A DNA stretch of 64,000 nt from NCBI GenBank assembly GCA_963812775.1, contig CAWEWH010000007.1:496001-560000 (forward strand). Direction: 5' to 3'. The position numbers and the translations under genes are program-made. Below, piece by piece: positions 25,372-35,314 of the stretch (the stretch's first letter is position 1; every line of letters starts with the position of its first letter). The notes beneath the pieces are model-generated. The model saw nothing but the letters and a program-made list of their open reading frames with translations. It made no database searches and was not told the DNA's origin. The DNA is from CAWEWH01 sp963812775. GTDB lineage: Bacteria; Pseudomonadota; Alphaproteobacteria; Rhizobiales; Beijerinckiaceae.

Positions 25372-26731
25372 ATGAACGATCGCTCGTACCGCAACGGCTT
25401 GCGAAGTCCCCATGGATTGATCGCACCCATGGCACCGCCCGAACCTCCACTGCGCGCGCGCCGCGGTGGGCGCATCTTCCACTTCCTCAGCGGCCTGCTG
25501 ACGTTCCTGCTCATCGTCGCGGTCGGGGCGACGTTCGTCGTCTATCTTGTGCAGCGGCAATTTTCGGAGCCGGGGCCGCTTCCCGCCGACAAGGTGGTCG
25601 TCGTCAAAGGCGGCTCGCAGACGGTGGCCGCCGCGCTCGAGCGCGAGGGTGTGATTTCGCATCCGATGCTGTTCGTAATCGGTGTGCAGCTCAGCGGCGA
25701 CAAGGATGCCATGAAGGCCGGCGAATACCTGTTCAAGCAGCGCGCCAGCCTCAACGAGGTGATCGACACGCTGGTGTCCGGCAAGTCGGTGCTGCATACC
25801 ATCACCATCCCCGAAGGCTGGACCAGCGAGCAGGTGGCGCAGCGCCTGCGCGACAGCGACGTGCTGGTCGGCGACATCGCCGAGGTGCCGGCCGAGGGCA
25901 CGCTCTTGCCCGACACCTACAAGGTGTCGCGCGGCATGGGGCGGCAACAGCTGCTGGCGCGCATGGGGCAGGAACGCGAGCGCGTCCTCGGTGAGATCTG
26001 GTCACGCCGCGCCTCCGGCCTGCCGATCAAGACACCGGAGGAATTCGTCGTCCTCGCTTCCATCGTCGAGAAAGAGACCGGGCGGGCCGATGAGCGCCCG
26101 CGCGTCGCCGGGGTGTTCATCAACCGCCTGCAGCGCAAGATGCGGCTGCAGTCCGACCCGACCATCGTCTATGGCATCGTCGGCGGCAAAGGCACCCTCG
26201 GCCGCGGCATTCTGAAGAGCGAGAAGGAAAAGGCGACGCCCTACAACACCTACGCGATCGACGGCTTGCCCCCCGGCCCCATCGCCAATCCGGGCCGCGC
26301 GGCGCTCGAGGCGGTTGCCAATCCCTCGCGCACCAAGGAACGTCTATTTCGTGGCCGACGGCACCGGCGGCCACGTCTTCGCCGAAACGCTCGATCAGCA
26401 CCAGAAGAACGTCGTGAAGTGGCGCCAGATCGAAGCGGCGCGCCGCGTCGATCGCGTCGATCAGGTCGAAGTCGGCGTGGTGCCCGCCGGTGCCCAGAAC
26501 GCTCCGGCCTTCGCGCCCGCCGATCAGTCCAGGAGCGATGGGATCGACCAGCAGCTGAACCAGGCCACCGGCAGCAAGGCCAAAGGCGGCGCCTCGGCTG
26601 CCGCCGGCGAGGCGCAGCCGCCCCGCCGCCCGCGGGCCTTCGACGCCTCGGAGGGCACCAAGAAGGACCCCCTGGCCAACAAGACGTTCGATCTGAACTC
26701 GCCCAAGATCGTCCCGTCGCTGAAGCAGTAG
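25372..26731 (+). CDS. mltG: Endolytic transglycosylase MltG, frameshifted in this sequence
   Basis: MltG is an inner-membrane enzyme that cuts nascent peptidoglycan. After a cytosolic Arg-rich segment there is one membrane helix (LTFLLIVAVGATFVVYLV), a LysM-like/YceG region (IPEGWTSEQVAQRL), and the catalytic part with Glu in LASIVEKETG and PRVAGVFINRL, SDPTIVYG, YNTYAIDGLPPGPIANPG. The frame breaks at GAACGTC (26338-26344). Removing one A gives RTKDVYFVADGTGGHVF, the family continuation. A tail of about 100 residues rich in Ala/Gln/Lys follows. The intact length would be about 452 residues. Confidence 0.9.
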
Positions 26732-26840
26732 ATGCTGCATTAAGCAATGGGAGGGGCCTTCCTGCGCCGGCGTCCAGCTTGTGAGGCCGCCCCTCGCACA
26801 CTATGGTCGCGCCGTTTCCGGGCCACAGCCAAGCAATTCA

Positions 26841-27725
26841 ATGACTATCGCGAGCATGACGGGTTTCGCCCGCGAAGCGGGCGCCATCGGGCGTTACCAC
26901 TGGGCCTGGGAACTCAAGACGGTCAACGGCCGCGGCCTTGACGTGCGCCTGCGCGTACCGCCGGGTTACGACGCTCTCGCCGAGGAGGCGCGCCAGTCGA
27001 TCGCCAAGGCACTCGGCCGCGGCACCTGTCATGCGGCTCTGACCATCGACGCTGACGAGGCGCCGATGCGGGTGCGTGTCAACGAAGCAGCTCTGGCGGG
27101 CCTCATCGAATCCCTCTCGCGTGTTGCGCTGCCCGAGGCGGTGCGGCCTCCATCCCTCGACGGTCTGCTCGGCGTCCGCGGCATCGTCGAGGTGTCGGAC
27201 GAGGAGGACGAGGAGGTCCGCGCTGCGCTGACGGCAGCCATTCGCGCCGGGTTCACCAGGGCGGTTGCCGCCCTCGTGGCGGCGCGCCAGCAGGAAGGGG
27301 CAGCGCTCGCCAGCTTGCTCACCGGCCAGCTCGAGACCATCGCGCGGCTGACGGCGGCGGCCGAGACCTGTCCGGCCCGCCAGCCCGACGCCATCAGGGC
27401 GAGGCTCGCCGAGCAGGTGTCGACGCTCATCGCCACCGGCGCGAGCCTCGATCCGCAGCGCCTGCACCAGGAGGCCGTCCTCATGGCCACCAAGGCCGAT
27501 ATCCGTGAGGAGATCGATCGCCTCGTCGCGCACGTGGCGGCCGCCCGCTCGCTGCTGGCGAGCGGCAGGCTCGTCGGCCGCCGGCTCGATTTTCTCGCGC
27601 AGGAGTTCTCGCGCGAAGCCAACACCCTTTGTGCCAAGGCCAATGACGCGAGCCTTTCGGCCATCGGCCTCGACCTCAAGGCGGTGGTCGAGCAGTTCCG
27701 CGAGCAGGTTCAGAACGTCGAGTGA
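26841..27725 (+). CDS. yicC: YicC/YloC family endoribonuclease
   Basis: The 294-residue protein starts MTIASMTGFAREAG and ends QEFSREANTLCAKANDASLSAIGLDLKAVVEQFREQVQNVE, both diagnostic of YicC. The middle has the VKTVNGRGLDVRLRVP-type motif. Family members cleave RNA and affect sRNA turnover. The ATG at 26841 is preferred over a frame opening at 26781. It is followed three bases later by gmk, so the two are almost certainly cotranslated. Confidence 0.92.
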   Translation: MTIASMTGFAREAGAIGRYHWAWELKTVNGRGLDVRLRVPPGYDALAEEARQSIAKALGRGTCHAALTIDADEAPMRVRVNEAALAGLIESLSRVALPEAVRPPSLDGLLGVRGIVEVSDEEDEEVRAALTAAIRAGFTRAVAALVAARQQEGAALASLLTGQLETIARLTAAAETCPARQPDAIRARLAEQVSTLIATGASLDPQRLHQEAVLMATKADIREEIDRLVAHVAAARSLLASGRLVGRRLDFLAQEFSREANTLCAKANDASLSAIGLDLKAVVEQFREQVQNVE

Positions 27726-27728
27726 CGC

Positions 27729-28370
27729 ATGGTTGAGAAGACCGCCATAGCCCGGCGCGGCATCATCCTGATCCTGTCGTCGCCCTCCGGCGCCGGCAAG
27801 ACGACATTGACGCGTCTCTTGGAGAAGCAGATCGACGTCAAGCTCTCGGTTTCGGTCACCACGCGAGCGCGGCGCCCCTCCGAGGTCCACGGCGTGCACT
27901 ATCGGTTCATCGACAAGGCCGACTTCACCAAGATGCGCGAGCGCGGCGAGCTGCTCGAATCGGCCGAGGTGCACGGCAATTTCTACGGCACGCCCCTCGC
28001 ACCGGTCGAGGAGGCGCTGGCCGCCGGCCAGGATGTCCTCTTCGACATCGACTGGCAGGGCACCGAGCAGGTCACCGCCAAGATGCGCGATGACGTGGTC
28101 ACCATCTTCGTGCTGCCGCCGACCATGGTGGAATTGAAGGCGCGGTTGGAACGGCGCGCCGAGGACGAGCCTGCGATCATCGCCCGCCGCCTGCAGAACG
28201 CCCGCGACGAGATCGCCCGCTGGAGCCAATACGACTACATCCTGGTGAACGAGGACATCGAGCGCGCCTTTCGCAGCGTCGTCGCCATCCTCGAGGCGGA
28301 GCGGCACAAGCGCGGCCGCCAGGTCGGGCTGGGCCCGTTCGTCGAGGGGTTGCTGTCGGAGAAGACGTGA
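27729..28370 (+). CDS. gmk: Guanylate kinase
   Basis: The 213-residue product has the P-loop SSPSGAGKTTL, the GMP-binding TTRARRPSEVHGVHYRFID, HGNFYGTPLAPVEEAL, LFDIDWQGTEQV and RLQNARDEIARWSQYDYILVN. It phosphorylates GMP to GDP. It starts three bases after yicC and converges on rsmA, with a 36-base gap and no clear terminator. Confidence 0.97.
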   Translation: MVEKTAIARRGIILILSSPSGAGKTTLTRLLEKQIDVKLSVSVTTRARRPSEVHGVHYRFIDKADFTKMRERGELLESAEVHGNFYGTPLAPVEEALAAGQDVLFDIDWQGTEQVTAKMRDDVVTIFVLPPTMVELKARLERRAEDEPAIIARRLQNARDEIARWSQYDYILVNEDIERAFRSVVAILEAERHKRGRQVGLGPFVEGLLSEKT

Positions 28371-28406
28371 GGCTGGCCGGTCAAGAGGAGGCCGGGGCGC
28401 CCCTGG

Positions 28407-29255
28407 CTAGCGGCCGGCATCCAACATATTGGCGAGCGCCACGAACCCGGCCACGGGCACCGTCTCGGGCCGCTGCGTCGGGTCGAGACCTGCCGCCGCG
28501 ACCAGCGCCAGCGGGTCGGGCACGAGCTGCTTGAGGCTTTGGCGCAGCATCTTTCGCCGCTGTCCGAACGCGGCCTGCGTGACCGCTTCCAGGACGGCGA
28601 TGCGGCATGGTGCCGGCGCCGGCCGCGGCACGAGCCGAACGACCGCGGACGTCACCTTCGGCGGCGGCACGAAGGCTGACGGCGCCACCTCGAAGAGGAT
28701 CGACGCCGTGGTGCGCCACCCCGCCAGCACGCCGAGACGGCCGTAGCTCTCCGGCCTGCTCTCGTCGGCGACGATGCGCTCGGCGACCTCGCGCTGGAAC
28801 ATCAAGGTGAGGCTGTCCCACCATGGCGGCCACGTCTTCTCGGTCAGCCAGCGGACGAGGAGTGCGGTGCCGGCATTGTACGGAAGATTGGCGACGATGC
28901 GCGCTGCGCCGGCGCCGAGATGCGGCCGCGGATCGACCGTCATGGCGTCGCCTTCGACGACGACGAGCCGTCCCGGATAGTGCGCCGCGATGTCGCCGAG
29001 CGCCGCAAGGCAGCGCCGGTCGCGCTCGATGGCGACGACCTTGGCGGCGCCGAGCGCCAGGAGCGCCCGCGTCAGGCCACCGGGCCCTGGCCCCACCTCC
29101 ACCACCGTGACGCCGTCGAGCGGTCCCGCGGCGCGCGCGATGCGGGCGGTGAGATTGAGGTCGAACAGGAAGTTCTGACCGAGCGATTTCTTCGGTCGAA
29201 GGTCGAGCGCGCGCACCACCTCGCGCAGCGGCGGCAGGTCGTCGACCGGGCTCAT
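28407..29255 (-). CDS. rsmA: 16S rRNA dimethyladenosine transferase RsmA (KsgA)
   Basis: RsmA dimethylates two adjacent adenines near the 3' end of 16S rRNA using S-adenosylmethionine. The 282-residue protein has KKSLGQNFLFDLNLTARI, SAM motif VEVGPGPGGLTRALL, catalytic NLPYN, and FVPPPKVTSAVVRL. Its ATG overlaps the pdxA stop by one base (TGATG), so it is translationally coupled to pdxA in the lptFGD-pdxA-rsmA operon. Confidence 0.96.
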   Translation of the reverse strand: MSPVDDLPPLREVVRALDLRPKKSLGQNFLFDLNLTARIARAAGPLDGVTVVEVGPGPGGLTRALLALGAAKVVAIERDRRCLAALGDIAAHYPGRLVVVEGDAMTVDPRPHLGAGAARIVANLPYNAGTALLVRWLTEKTWPPWWDSLTLMFQREVAERIVADESRPESYGRLGVLAGWRTTASILFEVAPSAFVPPPKVTSAVVRLVPRPAPAPCRIAVLEAVTQAAFGQRRKMLRQSLKQLVPDPLALVAAAGLDPTQRPETVPVAGFVALANMLDAGR

Positions 29256-30298
29256 CAGGTCGTAGCCGCCGCCTCGGCCGCGGCGAGCCGCGCCGCGAGC
29301 TTGAGGGCGGCGATGAGGCTGTCGGGGCGCGCGACGCCCCGCCCGGCAATGTCGAAGGCTGTGCCGTGATCGGGCGAGGTGCGCAGGAAGGGAAGGCCGA
29401 GCGTGACGTTGACGGCCTCGTCGAACGCGATGGTCTTGATCGGCACCAGCGCCTGATCGTGGTACATGGCAAGCGCCACGTCGTAGCCGGCGCGGGCGCG
29501 GGCGTGGAACAGTGTATCGGCGGGATGCGGCCCTGAGGCTTCAATGCCCTCGGCCTTGAGCGCCGCGACGGCGGGCGCGATGACGCACTTGTCTTCCTCG
29601 CCTAGCCCGCCGTCCTCGCCGGCATGCGGGTTCAGCCCCGTCAATGCGAGGCGCGGCCGCAGGAGGCCGAAACGCCGCTTCATGTCATGGGCGACGATAC
29701 GCGCCGTCTCGACGATGAGATCACGGGTCAGAAGCCGCGGCACGTCGCGCAGCGGCACGTGGATTGTCACGGGCACGACGGCGAGCTCCTCGCTCCACAG
29801 CAACATCACCGGCCTGGGCGGGGCCTCGCCTTGCGGCGCGGCCAAAAATGCCAGGTATTCCGTGTGGCCCGGATGCGAAAAACCGGCGCTGTAGAGCACG
29901 CTCTTGGCGATGGGATTGGTGACGAGCGCGCCCGCCCCGCCACTCCGCACGAGATCGACGGCGCGTTCGATCGACGCGATGGTGGCCTTGGCGGACGCCG
30001 GTGCCGGATGGCCGGGCGCGCTCTCGACGTGCATGCCGAGGGGGACAACCGGCAGCGCCCGCTCGAATACCGCCGCGCTCTCGGCGGCGTCGACGGCTTC
30101 GATGGGCACCGGCAGCCCCAGCGTCGCGGCGGTGGCGCGCATGAAATCGGGATCGGTGACCACCGCGAAGGCGGGCAGGGCATGCTCGCGCCGCTTGAGC
30201 CAAGCCTTCAGCGCGATCTCGGGGCCGATGCCGGCTGGATCGCCTTGTGTCAGAGCGAGTGGTTTGCTTGTGGCGAGCCGGGGCTTGTCCCGCCTCAC
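29255..30298 (-). CDS. pdxA: 4-hydroxythreonine-4-phosphate dehydrogenase
   Basis: PdxA oxidises 4-phosphohydroxythreonine in pyridoxal phosphate synthesis. The protein is 347 residues, with KPLALTQGDPAGIGPE, the metal-binding His in HPGHTEY, LNPHAGEDG and AMYHDQALVP, and TSPDHGTAFDIAG at the end. The GTG at 30298 is the credible start. It overlaps the lptD stop (GTGA) and leaves only 13 residues before the first motif. Longer frames run into lptD sequence. surA, which usually sits between lptD and pdxA, is absent. Confidence 0.95.
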   Translation of the reverse strand: MRRDKPRLATSKPLALTQGDPAGIGPEIALKAWLKRREHALPAFAVVTDPDFMRATAATLGLPVPIEAVDAAESAAVFERALPVVPLGMHVESAPGHPAPASAKATIASIERAVDLVRSGGAGALVTNPIAKSVLYSAGFSHPGHTEYLAFLAAPQGEAPPRPVMLLWSEELAVVPVTIHVPLRDVPRLLTRDLIVETARIVAHDMKRRFGLLRPRLALTGLNPHAGEDGGLGEEDKCVIAPAVAALKAEGIEASGPHPADTLFHARARAGYDVALAMYHDQALVPIKTIAFDEAVNVTLGLPFLRTSPDHGTAFDIAGRGVARPDSLIAALKLAARLAAAEAAATT

Positions 30299-32838
30299 TG
30301 GGCGACGCCGTCCTGGGCGGCGCCGCTCAGATTTTGGCTCAAGGCCGCCTGGCCGAGCGTGCGCAGTTCGAGACGCACGAGGACCGTCTGGTTGTTGGTG
30401 CGCAGGCCCGTGGTCGGATCGTTGAAGCTCTGCGAATAGAGCACCGAGAAGGTCGTGCACTCGTCCTGGTATTGCACGCCAAGCGAGCCTGTCGTTGCTT
30501 GCCAGAGGGGCGTACGCACATAGGCCTGTGCCGGCAGCACCGAGGCCTGCAGCAGGTTGTTCAAACTCTTGGCCTCGCGGCTGAGATCGAACAGCACTGA
30601 GCCGTTGAGGCTCCAGGAGGGCGTCAGCTTCCAAATGGCGCCGGTGAGGACGCCCTCGCGAGGCTCCGGGATCGAGAGGTTGGGCTGCGCCGAATAGTGG
30701 CCGTAGACGACGGTTGCGGTGAGCGGTCCGAACGTTGTGTTGCCCTGCAACTCGATGCGCTTCAGGGCGAAGGTATGCTCGTCGAAGCGCGACCGGGCCG
30801 TGAAGGAGAACAGCGGATCAGGCGCGATATGGATGCGTCCCACATAGTCGGATGCCCGGCTTTCCAGGCCCGAATCGAGGCCGGTATTGGCAAGATCGGC
30901 GCTGAGATAGGAATTGCGCCCCGCCACTTGATAGGACTGTCCGACCAGGACATCGGCGTAGCCCTTGCTCGTGGTGATCGTATACTTGGCGCCGTAATTG
31001 GTCCTGACGCCGCCTTCGACGCGGTCGTAGCCCGAGAACTTGTTCACGTCGAAAATGGTCGCATCCGAGAACACGAGGCTCTGCGCGTCTTCGTTGGGCA
31101 GGCGGCCGGAGCGGGCTTCGTTCGGTCGGATGACGATCTGCGCGATCGGCTCGATTGTGTGCGTGCCGAGCCGTGTCGCGGTGCTGACGAACGGGAAGCG
31201 GTATTCGAGGCCGACCGCCGGCATGGCGCGCCAGAACGCGTTGTCGTCCACGCCGAAATTGGCCTGCTGCACATTCTGGAATTGCGAGAAATCAGGTTGG
31301 ACCCATTTGCCGTCGGTGCGTAGCGACGCGAACGGGATCCACATCTGGCCGATCGGATCGACGAAGCTGCGCCGCCAGGAGACTTCAGCCGTGGCGCGGG
31401 AATAGCTTCCGCCAAGCCCGCGAATGGTGCAAACGTAGCGCTGGAAGACGCTGCACGTATCGTAGAGGCCGAACAAGGTGCGGTTGGGTGTCGGCACCTG
31501 CTGGAAATAGGCGGCGTCGCGCGACAGGCTGGTGACGTTGGCGTCGAAAGCCACCTCGCCACCAAGCAGTTCAGGGCCCTGGAAGCGCTTGTTGTAGTCC
31601 CAGACGGGATGCACGAGGGGCTGCTGCTTCTGCCAGTCGGCGAAGGTCAGCGGCTTGAAATAGTAGCCGCGCAAGTCGAAATAGGCGGTGTCGCTCTTGC
31701 CCGACAGATAGACGGTCGATGTAGACTCGCGGAAATAGATCGACGAGATGCTCTCGGACTTGATCTTGTAGTTCTGCAGGAACCACTTGTCGGTGATCCC
31801 CACAACGTCCCAGCCCACTTGCCAGTTCGGGTTGATGAAGAAGCGGCCAGCACTTTCGATCGAGCCGCGGAAATCCTTGTCGCGCGCCCCGAGCGCCGGC
31901 AGCCCCGGCCCGAGGGGGCCAAGGAAGGCATCCTTGTCGCGTTGCGATATGCCGGCAGCGCGGATGGTGTATTGGCCGTTGTCGAGGCGATGGCGCCACT
32001 CGGCAATGCCGAGGAACCCCTGGCGGGTCAGGAACGTCGGTGTGACCGTCAGGTCCATGTTCGGCGCGATGTTCCAGAAATACGGGATGCCGACGCCGTA
32101 GCCGAGCGCCGACGAGATGACGTAGTGCGGCGCCAGGAAGCCGCTCTTTCGCTTGACCGTCGGATCTGGGCTCGAGAAATACGGAATCCACGCCACCGGG
32201 ACGCCGGCGAATTCGAGCCGCGCGTCCTCGTAGTAGATCATCCGCTCCGAATTGTTGTGAATGATGCGCGCCGCGCGCACCTGCCATAGTGGCGGCCGCT
32301 CCGGATGATCGGCGCACGGCTCGCAGGCGGTATAGGTGCCCTTCTCGAAAACCGTCGTTTCGCCGCTGGTGCGTTCCGCTCGTGGCGCGGAGAAGCGGGT
32401 CGTTACCGGCCGGCCCTGGAACGGCGCCGTTCGCTGCACACGCAGCGAATCGACGAAACCGTCCTTGAAGTCGTCGGTCAACTCGAAGCGGTCGGCAGTG
32501 GTGACCGTTCCATCGCTGTCGGTGATGCGGGCATTACCTTCCGCCAGCACGCGATTGGCGTTGCGGTCATAGACGACCCGGTCGGCCTGCAGTGTCTTGC
32601 CCTTGTAGTAGAGGTGGACGTCGCCGATGGCCGAGACCGTGTTCTTGTCGTTGTCGTAGCGGATCTCGTTGGCATCGACGAGGAGCTTGTCGGTTCCCTG
32701 GCCGGGCTGGCCGGGCTGGACGCGTCGGCTGAGGGCGTCGTTCAGGGTGGCTTGCGCCGACGCAGGGGAGGGCGCAACGGCGAGCACAAACGCCGTCGCG
32801 ATCGCGCAGACTGCGATCCTGCAACGTCCCCAATCCAT
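30295..32838 (-). CDS. lptD: LPS-assembly protein LptD
   Basis: LptD is the outer-membrane beta-barrel that inserts lipopolysaccharide with LptE. A signal peptide (RIAVCAIATAFVLAVAPSPASA) is followed by the OstA jellyroll (LLVDANEIRYDNDKNTVSAIGDVHLYYKGKTLQADRVVYDR) and a long barrel rich in aromatic beta strands. Cys pairs occur at TACEPCADH and DTCSVF/YVCTIRG. The ATG at 32838 has AGG five bases upstream; another ATG at 32871 would add 11 residues. Length is 847 residues. It lies directly after lptG. Confidence 0.93.
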   Translation of the reverse strand: MDWGRCRIAVCAIATAFVLAVAPSPASAQATLNDALSRRVQPGQPGQGTDKLLVDANEIRYDNDKNTVSAIGDVHLYYKGKTLQADRVVYDRNANRVLAEGNARITDSDGTVTTADRFELTDDFKDGFVDSLRVQRTAPFQGRPVTTRFSAPRAERTSGETTVFEKGTYTACEPCADHPERPPLWQVRAARIIHNNSERMIYYEDARLEFAGVPVAWIPYFSSPDPTVKRKSGFLAPHYVISSALGYGVGIPYFWNIAPNMDLTVTPTFLTRQGFLGIAEWRHRLDNGQYTIRAAGISQRDKDAFLGPLGPGLPALGARDKDFRGSIESAGRFFINPNWQVGWDVVGITDKWFLQNYKIKSESISSIYFRESTSTVYLSGKSDTAYFDLRGYYFKPLTFADWQKQQPLVHPVWDYNKRFQGPELLGGEVAFDANVTSLSRDAAYFQQVPTPNRTLFGLYDTCSVFQRYVCTIRGLGGSYSRATAEVSWRRSFVDPIGQMWIPFASLRTDGKWVQPDFSQFQNVQQANFGVDDNAFWRAMPAVGLEYRFPFVSTATRLGTHTIEPIAQIVIRPNEARSGRLPNEDAQSLVFSDATIFDVNKFSGYDRVEGGVRTNYGAKYTITTSKGYADVLVGQSYQVAGRNSYLSADLANTGLDSGLESRASDYVGRIHIAPDPLFSFTARSRFDEHTFALKRIELQGNTTFGPLTATVVYGHYSAQPNLSIPEPREGVLTGAIWKLTPSWSLNGSVLFDLSREAKSLNNLLQASVLPAQAYVRTPLWQATTGSLGVQYQDECTTFSVLYSQSFNDPTTGLRTNNQTVLVRLELRTLGQAALSQNLSGAAQDGVAQ

Positions 32839-32873
32839 ACTCACCTGCCGGTGCCCGCCTTCGCGGATCATTG

Positions 32874-33966
32874 TTACCCATCCTCCTGGTAAAGGAGGGC
32901 GAGCGTTCCGAGCAAACTACCCACCGCCGCCGGGAGCCAAGCCGCCACGTGCGGCCCAACCAGCCCCGACGCTCCGAAATCCTGCATGAGCTCTGTGGCG
33001 ACATAAAGCATGAAGCCTGCCACGACGCCACCGAGGACCATGCGGGACACGCCACCTGCGCGGAAAAACCTTAAGGAAACCGATGCCGCCACGAAGACCA
33101 TGGCGACCAGGAGCAGCGGCCGGGCCATCAGCACCGCCTGGTGCAGCCGGTAGCGGGTCGCGTCCAATCCGGCCCTTTCGGTCTGCTCGATCACCTCGCC
33201 GAGGCTCCAAAACGGCACCGAATTCGGCCGGCGTGAAGGACCGGCGGACCTGTTCGGGCCGCAGCGTCGTGGCCAGGAGGTAGGTGCCGAAGCTCTGCGG
33301 CTCGTCGCCGACCGACAGGACGCGGGCATCTGATAGTTCCCAATAGCCTTCATGCAGCTTGGCCTGTCGCGCCTCGATTCGCTCCCGGAAACTGCCGGCC
33401 GCGTCAAAGCCGAAAACCGTTGGCCGGATGAGGGTGGCGGTGCGCTCCAGGCCCGATTCAGCCCGAATGATGGCCTGTCCATCGATGCTGCGTTGGCGAA
33501 TCCACAAATCCTTGCCGGAGGCGAATTTTGAACTCTTGGCGAAGATCCGCGCCTCGATCTCCGCCGCCTTCTGTTTCATGTAGGCCGAGACCGGGTTGTA
33601 GATCGCCACCGACAGGACGCCGACCAAGAGCGCGACGAGCACGCCCGGTTGCAGGAATTCCCAGGCCGAGACCCCGGCTGCCCGGGCAACGACGAGCTCC
33701 AGCTTGCGAGAGAGGCTGAGGAGAGCGGCGATGGCCCCGAAGAGGACCGCGAAGGGCAGGACCTGCTCGGCCACCGATGGGGCACGCAGCAGCGCCAACG
33801 AAGCCATCGTCTGAGCGGAGGCGCCTTCGGCGTCGCCGGCCCGGCGCATCAACTCGACGAAGTCGATGGTGACGATCAGGGCAAGTACCGTCCCGAACAC
33901 CGCCATGATCGTGCCGAGGAAGCGTCGCGACAGATAGCGTCCGAGGGTGAAGCCGATGACCATCAT
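32874..33966 (-). CDS. lptG: LPS export permease LptG, frameshifted in this sequence
   Basis: LptG is one of two permeases that extract LPS from the inner membrane with LptB2FC. The amino part has three helices (TLGRYLSRRFLGTIMAVFGTVLALIVTIDFVELMR) and a beta-jellyroll periplasmic domain. The carboxyl part, in another frame, has PFWSLGEVIEQTERAGLDA and three more helices ending ALLYQEDG. The break is at GAATTC (33220-33225). Removing one base gives FTPADSVPFWSLGEV, as expected. The span is 3n+1, so the intact length would be 363 residues. The ATG at 33966 overlaps the lptF stop. Confidence 0.9.
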
Positions 33967-35126
33967 GCCCCCCTCAGGCGCCGCGGCGCGAGCGTCAGCG
34001 CCAGCCCGGAGAGGCCGCGCTTCAAGCGCGCGCCGTACGCCTTGGTGCGCGGGCCCGCCATGATGACGAGGAGCGATCCAACGATTGTCGCAAGCGGCAC
34101 GGCATAGACGGCATAGATCGCCGCGGGGTTGCGCGCCACCGCGCTCGATGCGGCAAAGCCGAGGATGCGGGTCAAGCCCATCACGGCGATGGCGAGCGCG
34201 ATCGCCGCGCCGCGCCCCTGCCGCGTGGTGCGCGCGTCGCCGAGGGCCGCGAAGGCGATGAGCATGAAGGCGAGCGGATAGAGCGGAGCCGAAAGCCGAT
34301 CGTGCAATTCGGCCCGGAAGCGATTCTGCTGCAAGCGGTAATAGCCCTCGTTCTCGTCCGGGTACAGCAGCGCCGAGGTTGGCCTCTCGCGCGGCTTGTA
34401 GACCACGTTCGAGCCGTCCTGTCCGAAGGCTGACAGATCGACGGCGTAGCGGTCGAACGCGACGATGGAGCTGTCGCGGCTGTTGGCTTCCTGGCGCTGC
34501 ACCGAACCCTTTTCGAGCACCAGATAGCTCTGGCCGTTGATATCCGCCGTCTGACCGCGCTCCGCCAGGTAGATGATTGTCTTGCCCGCTTCGCGCCGGT
34601 CCTGGAGGAAGATGCCGAGCAGCGCCTGGCCGGAACGCTCGCGGTAGTGGAAGGTGATCCCCTGGTCGAGGGTGGTGAACTGGCCTTCCTTGACGATGTT
34701 GGCGACGAAGTCGGTGCGGATCTTGGTCAAGAGATCGCGCAGGCCCGCGAAGCTGTTCGGCATCAGCCACACCGTCATCCACATGACGAGCGCAAGCACC
34801 GCCGTGCCCAACAGCAGGAACGGGCGCAGCAGGCGCCCCGGCGGCACGCCTGCGGCGCTCATGACGATGAGCTCGGAATCGCCGTTGAGCTTGTTGAGCG
34901 CGTAGAGAGTGGCGACGAAGACCGCGACCGGAGCGATGACGGTGACCAATGCCGGCAGCGACAGCAGCGTCACCGTCAGGAACATGAGGAGGGTCTGGCC
35001 CTTGCCGGTCAACAGATCCATCTGCTTCAGGATCTCGGTTATCCAGATGATCAACGTCAGCGCAACGAGGCACGCCACGAAGGCGATCGCGACATTCTTC
35101 AGGATGTATCGTTCGAGAAGGCCCAT
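33963..35126 (-). CDS. lptF: LPS export permease LptF
   Basis: The 387-residue protein starts MGLLERYILKNVAIAFVACLVALTLIIWITEILKQMDLL and has six membrane helices around a periplasmic domain (TTLDQGITFHYRER, TIIYLAERGQTADINGQSYLVLEKG). It partners LptG in the LPS transporter. The ATG at 35126 was chosen because the 50 residues upstream in the same frame do not resemble LptF. It opens the lptFGD-pdxA-rsmA operon, divergent from pepA. Confidence 0.94.
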   Translation of the reverse strand: MGLLERYILKNVAIAFVACLVALTLIIWITEILKQMDLLTGKGQTLLMFLTVTLLSLPALVTVIAPVAVFVATLYALNKLNGDSELIVMSAAGVPPGRLLRPFLLLGTAVLALVMWMTVWLMPNSFAGLRDLLTKIRTDFVANIVKEGQFTTLDQGITFHYRERSGQALLGIFLQDRREAGKTIIYLAERGQTADINGQSYLVLEKGSVQRQEANSRDSSIVAFDRYAVDLSAFGQDGSNVVYKPRERPTSALLYPDENEGYYRLQQNRFRAELHDRLSAPLYPLAFMLIAFAALGDARTTRQGRGAAIALAIAVMGLTRILGFAASSAVARNPAAIYAVYAVPLATIVGSLLVIMAGPRTKAYGARLKRGLSGLALTLAPRRLRGA

Positions 35127-35314
35127 CGGCGCGCTGCGTGATTCCCCCCAGGCCTCAATGGGTTGGCCCAGGCTTTCCATTGTACCGCGTGGCGGGTCAC
35201 GAGGGCGGTTTCGTGGCAGCCGGCAAGGCGTTTTTCGGCCGGTGATGCTATATGACAACGCGAAAAGCCGCGGCATTTCGGGGCTTTCGGTGTCTGGTTG
35301 GGGAGTTTTGCTGG

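Noticed and set aside
32839..32871. LptD start at 32871
   Set aside because: Possible, but the ATG at 32838 has a better-spaced AGG motif and places the signal peptide at the amino end.
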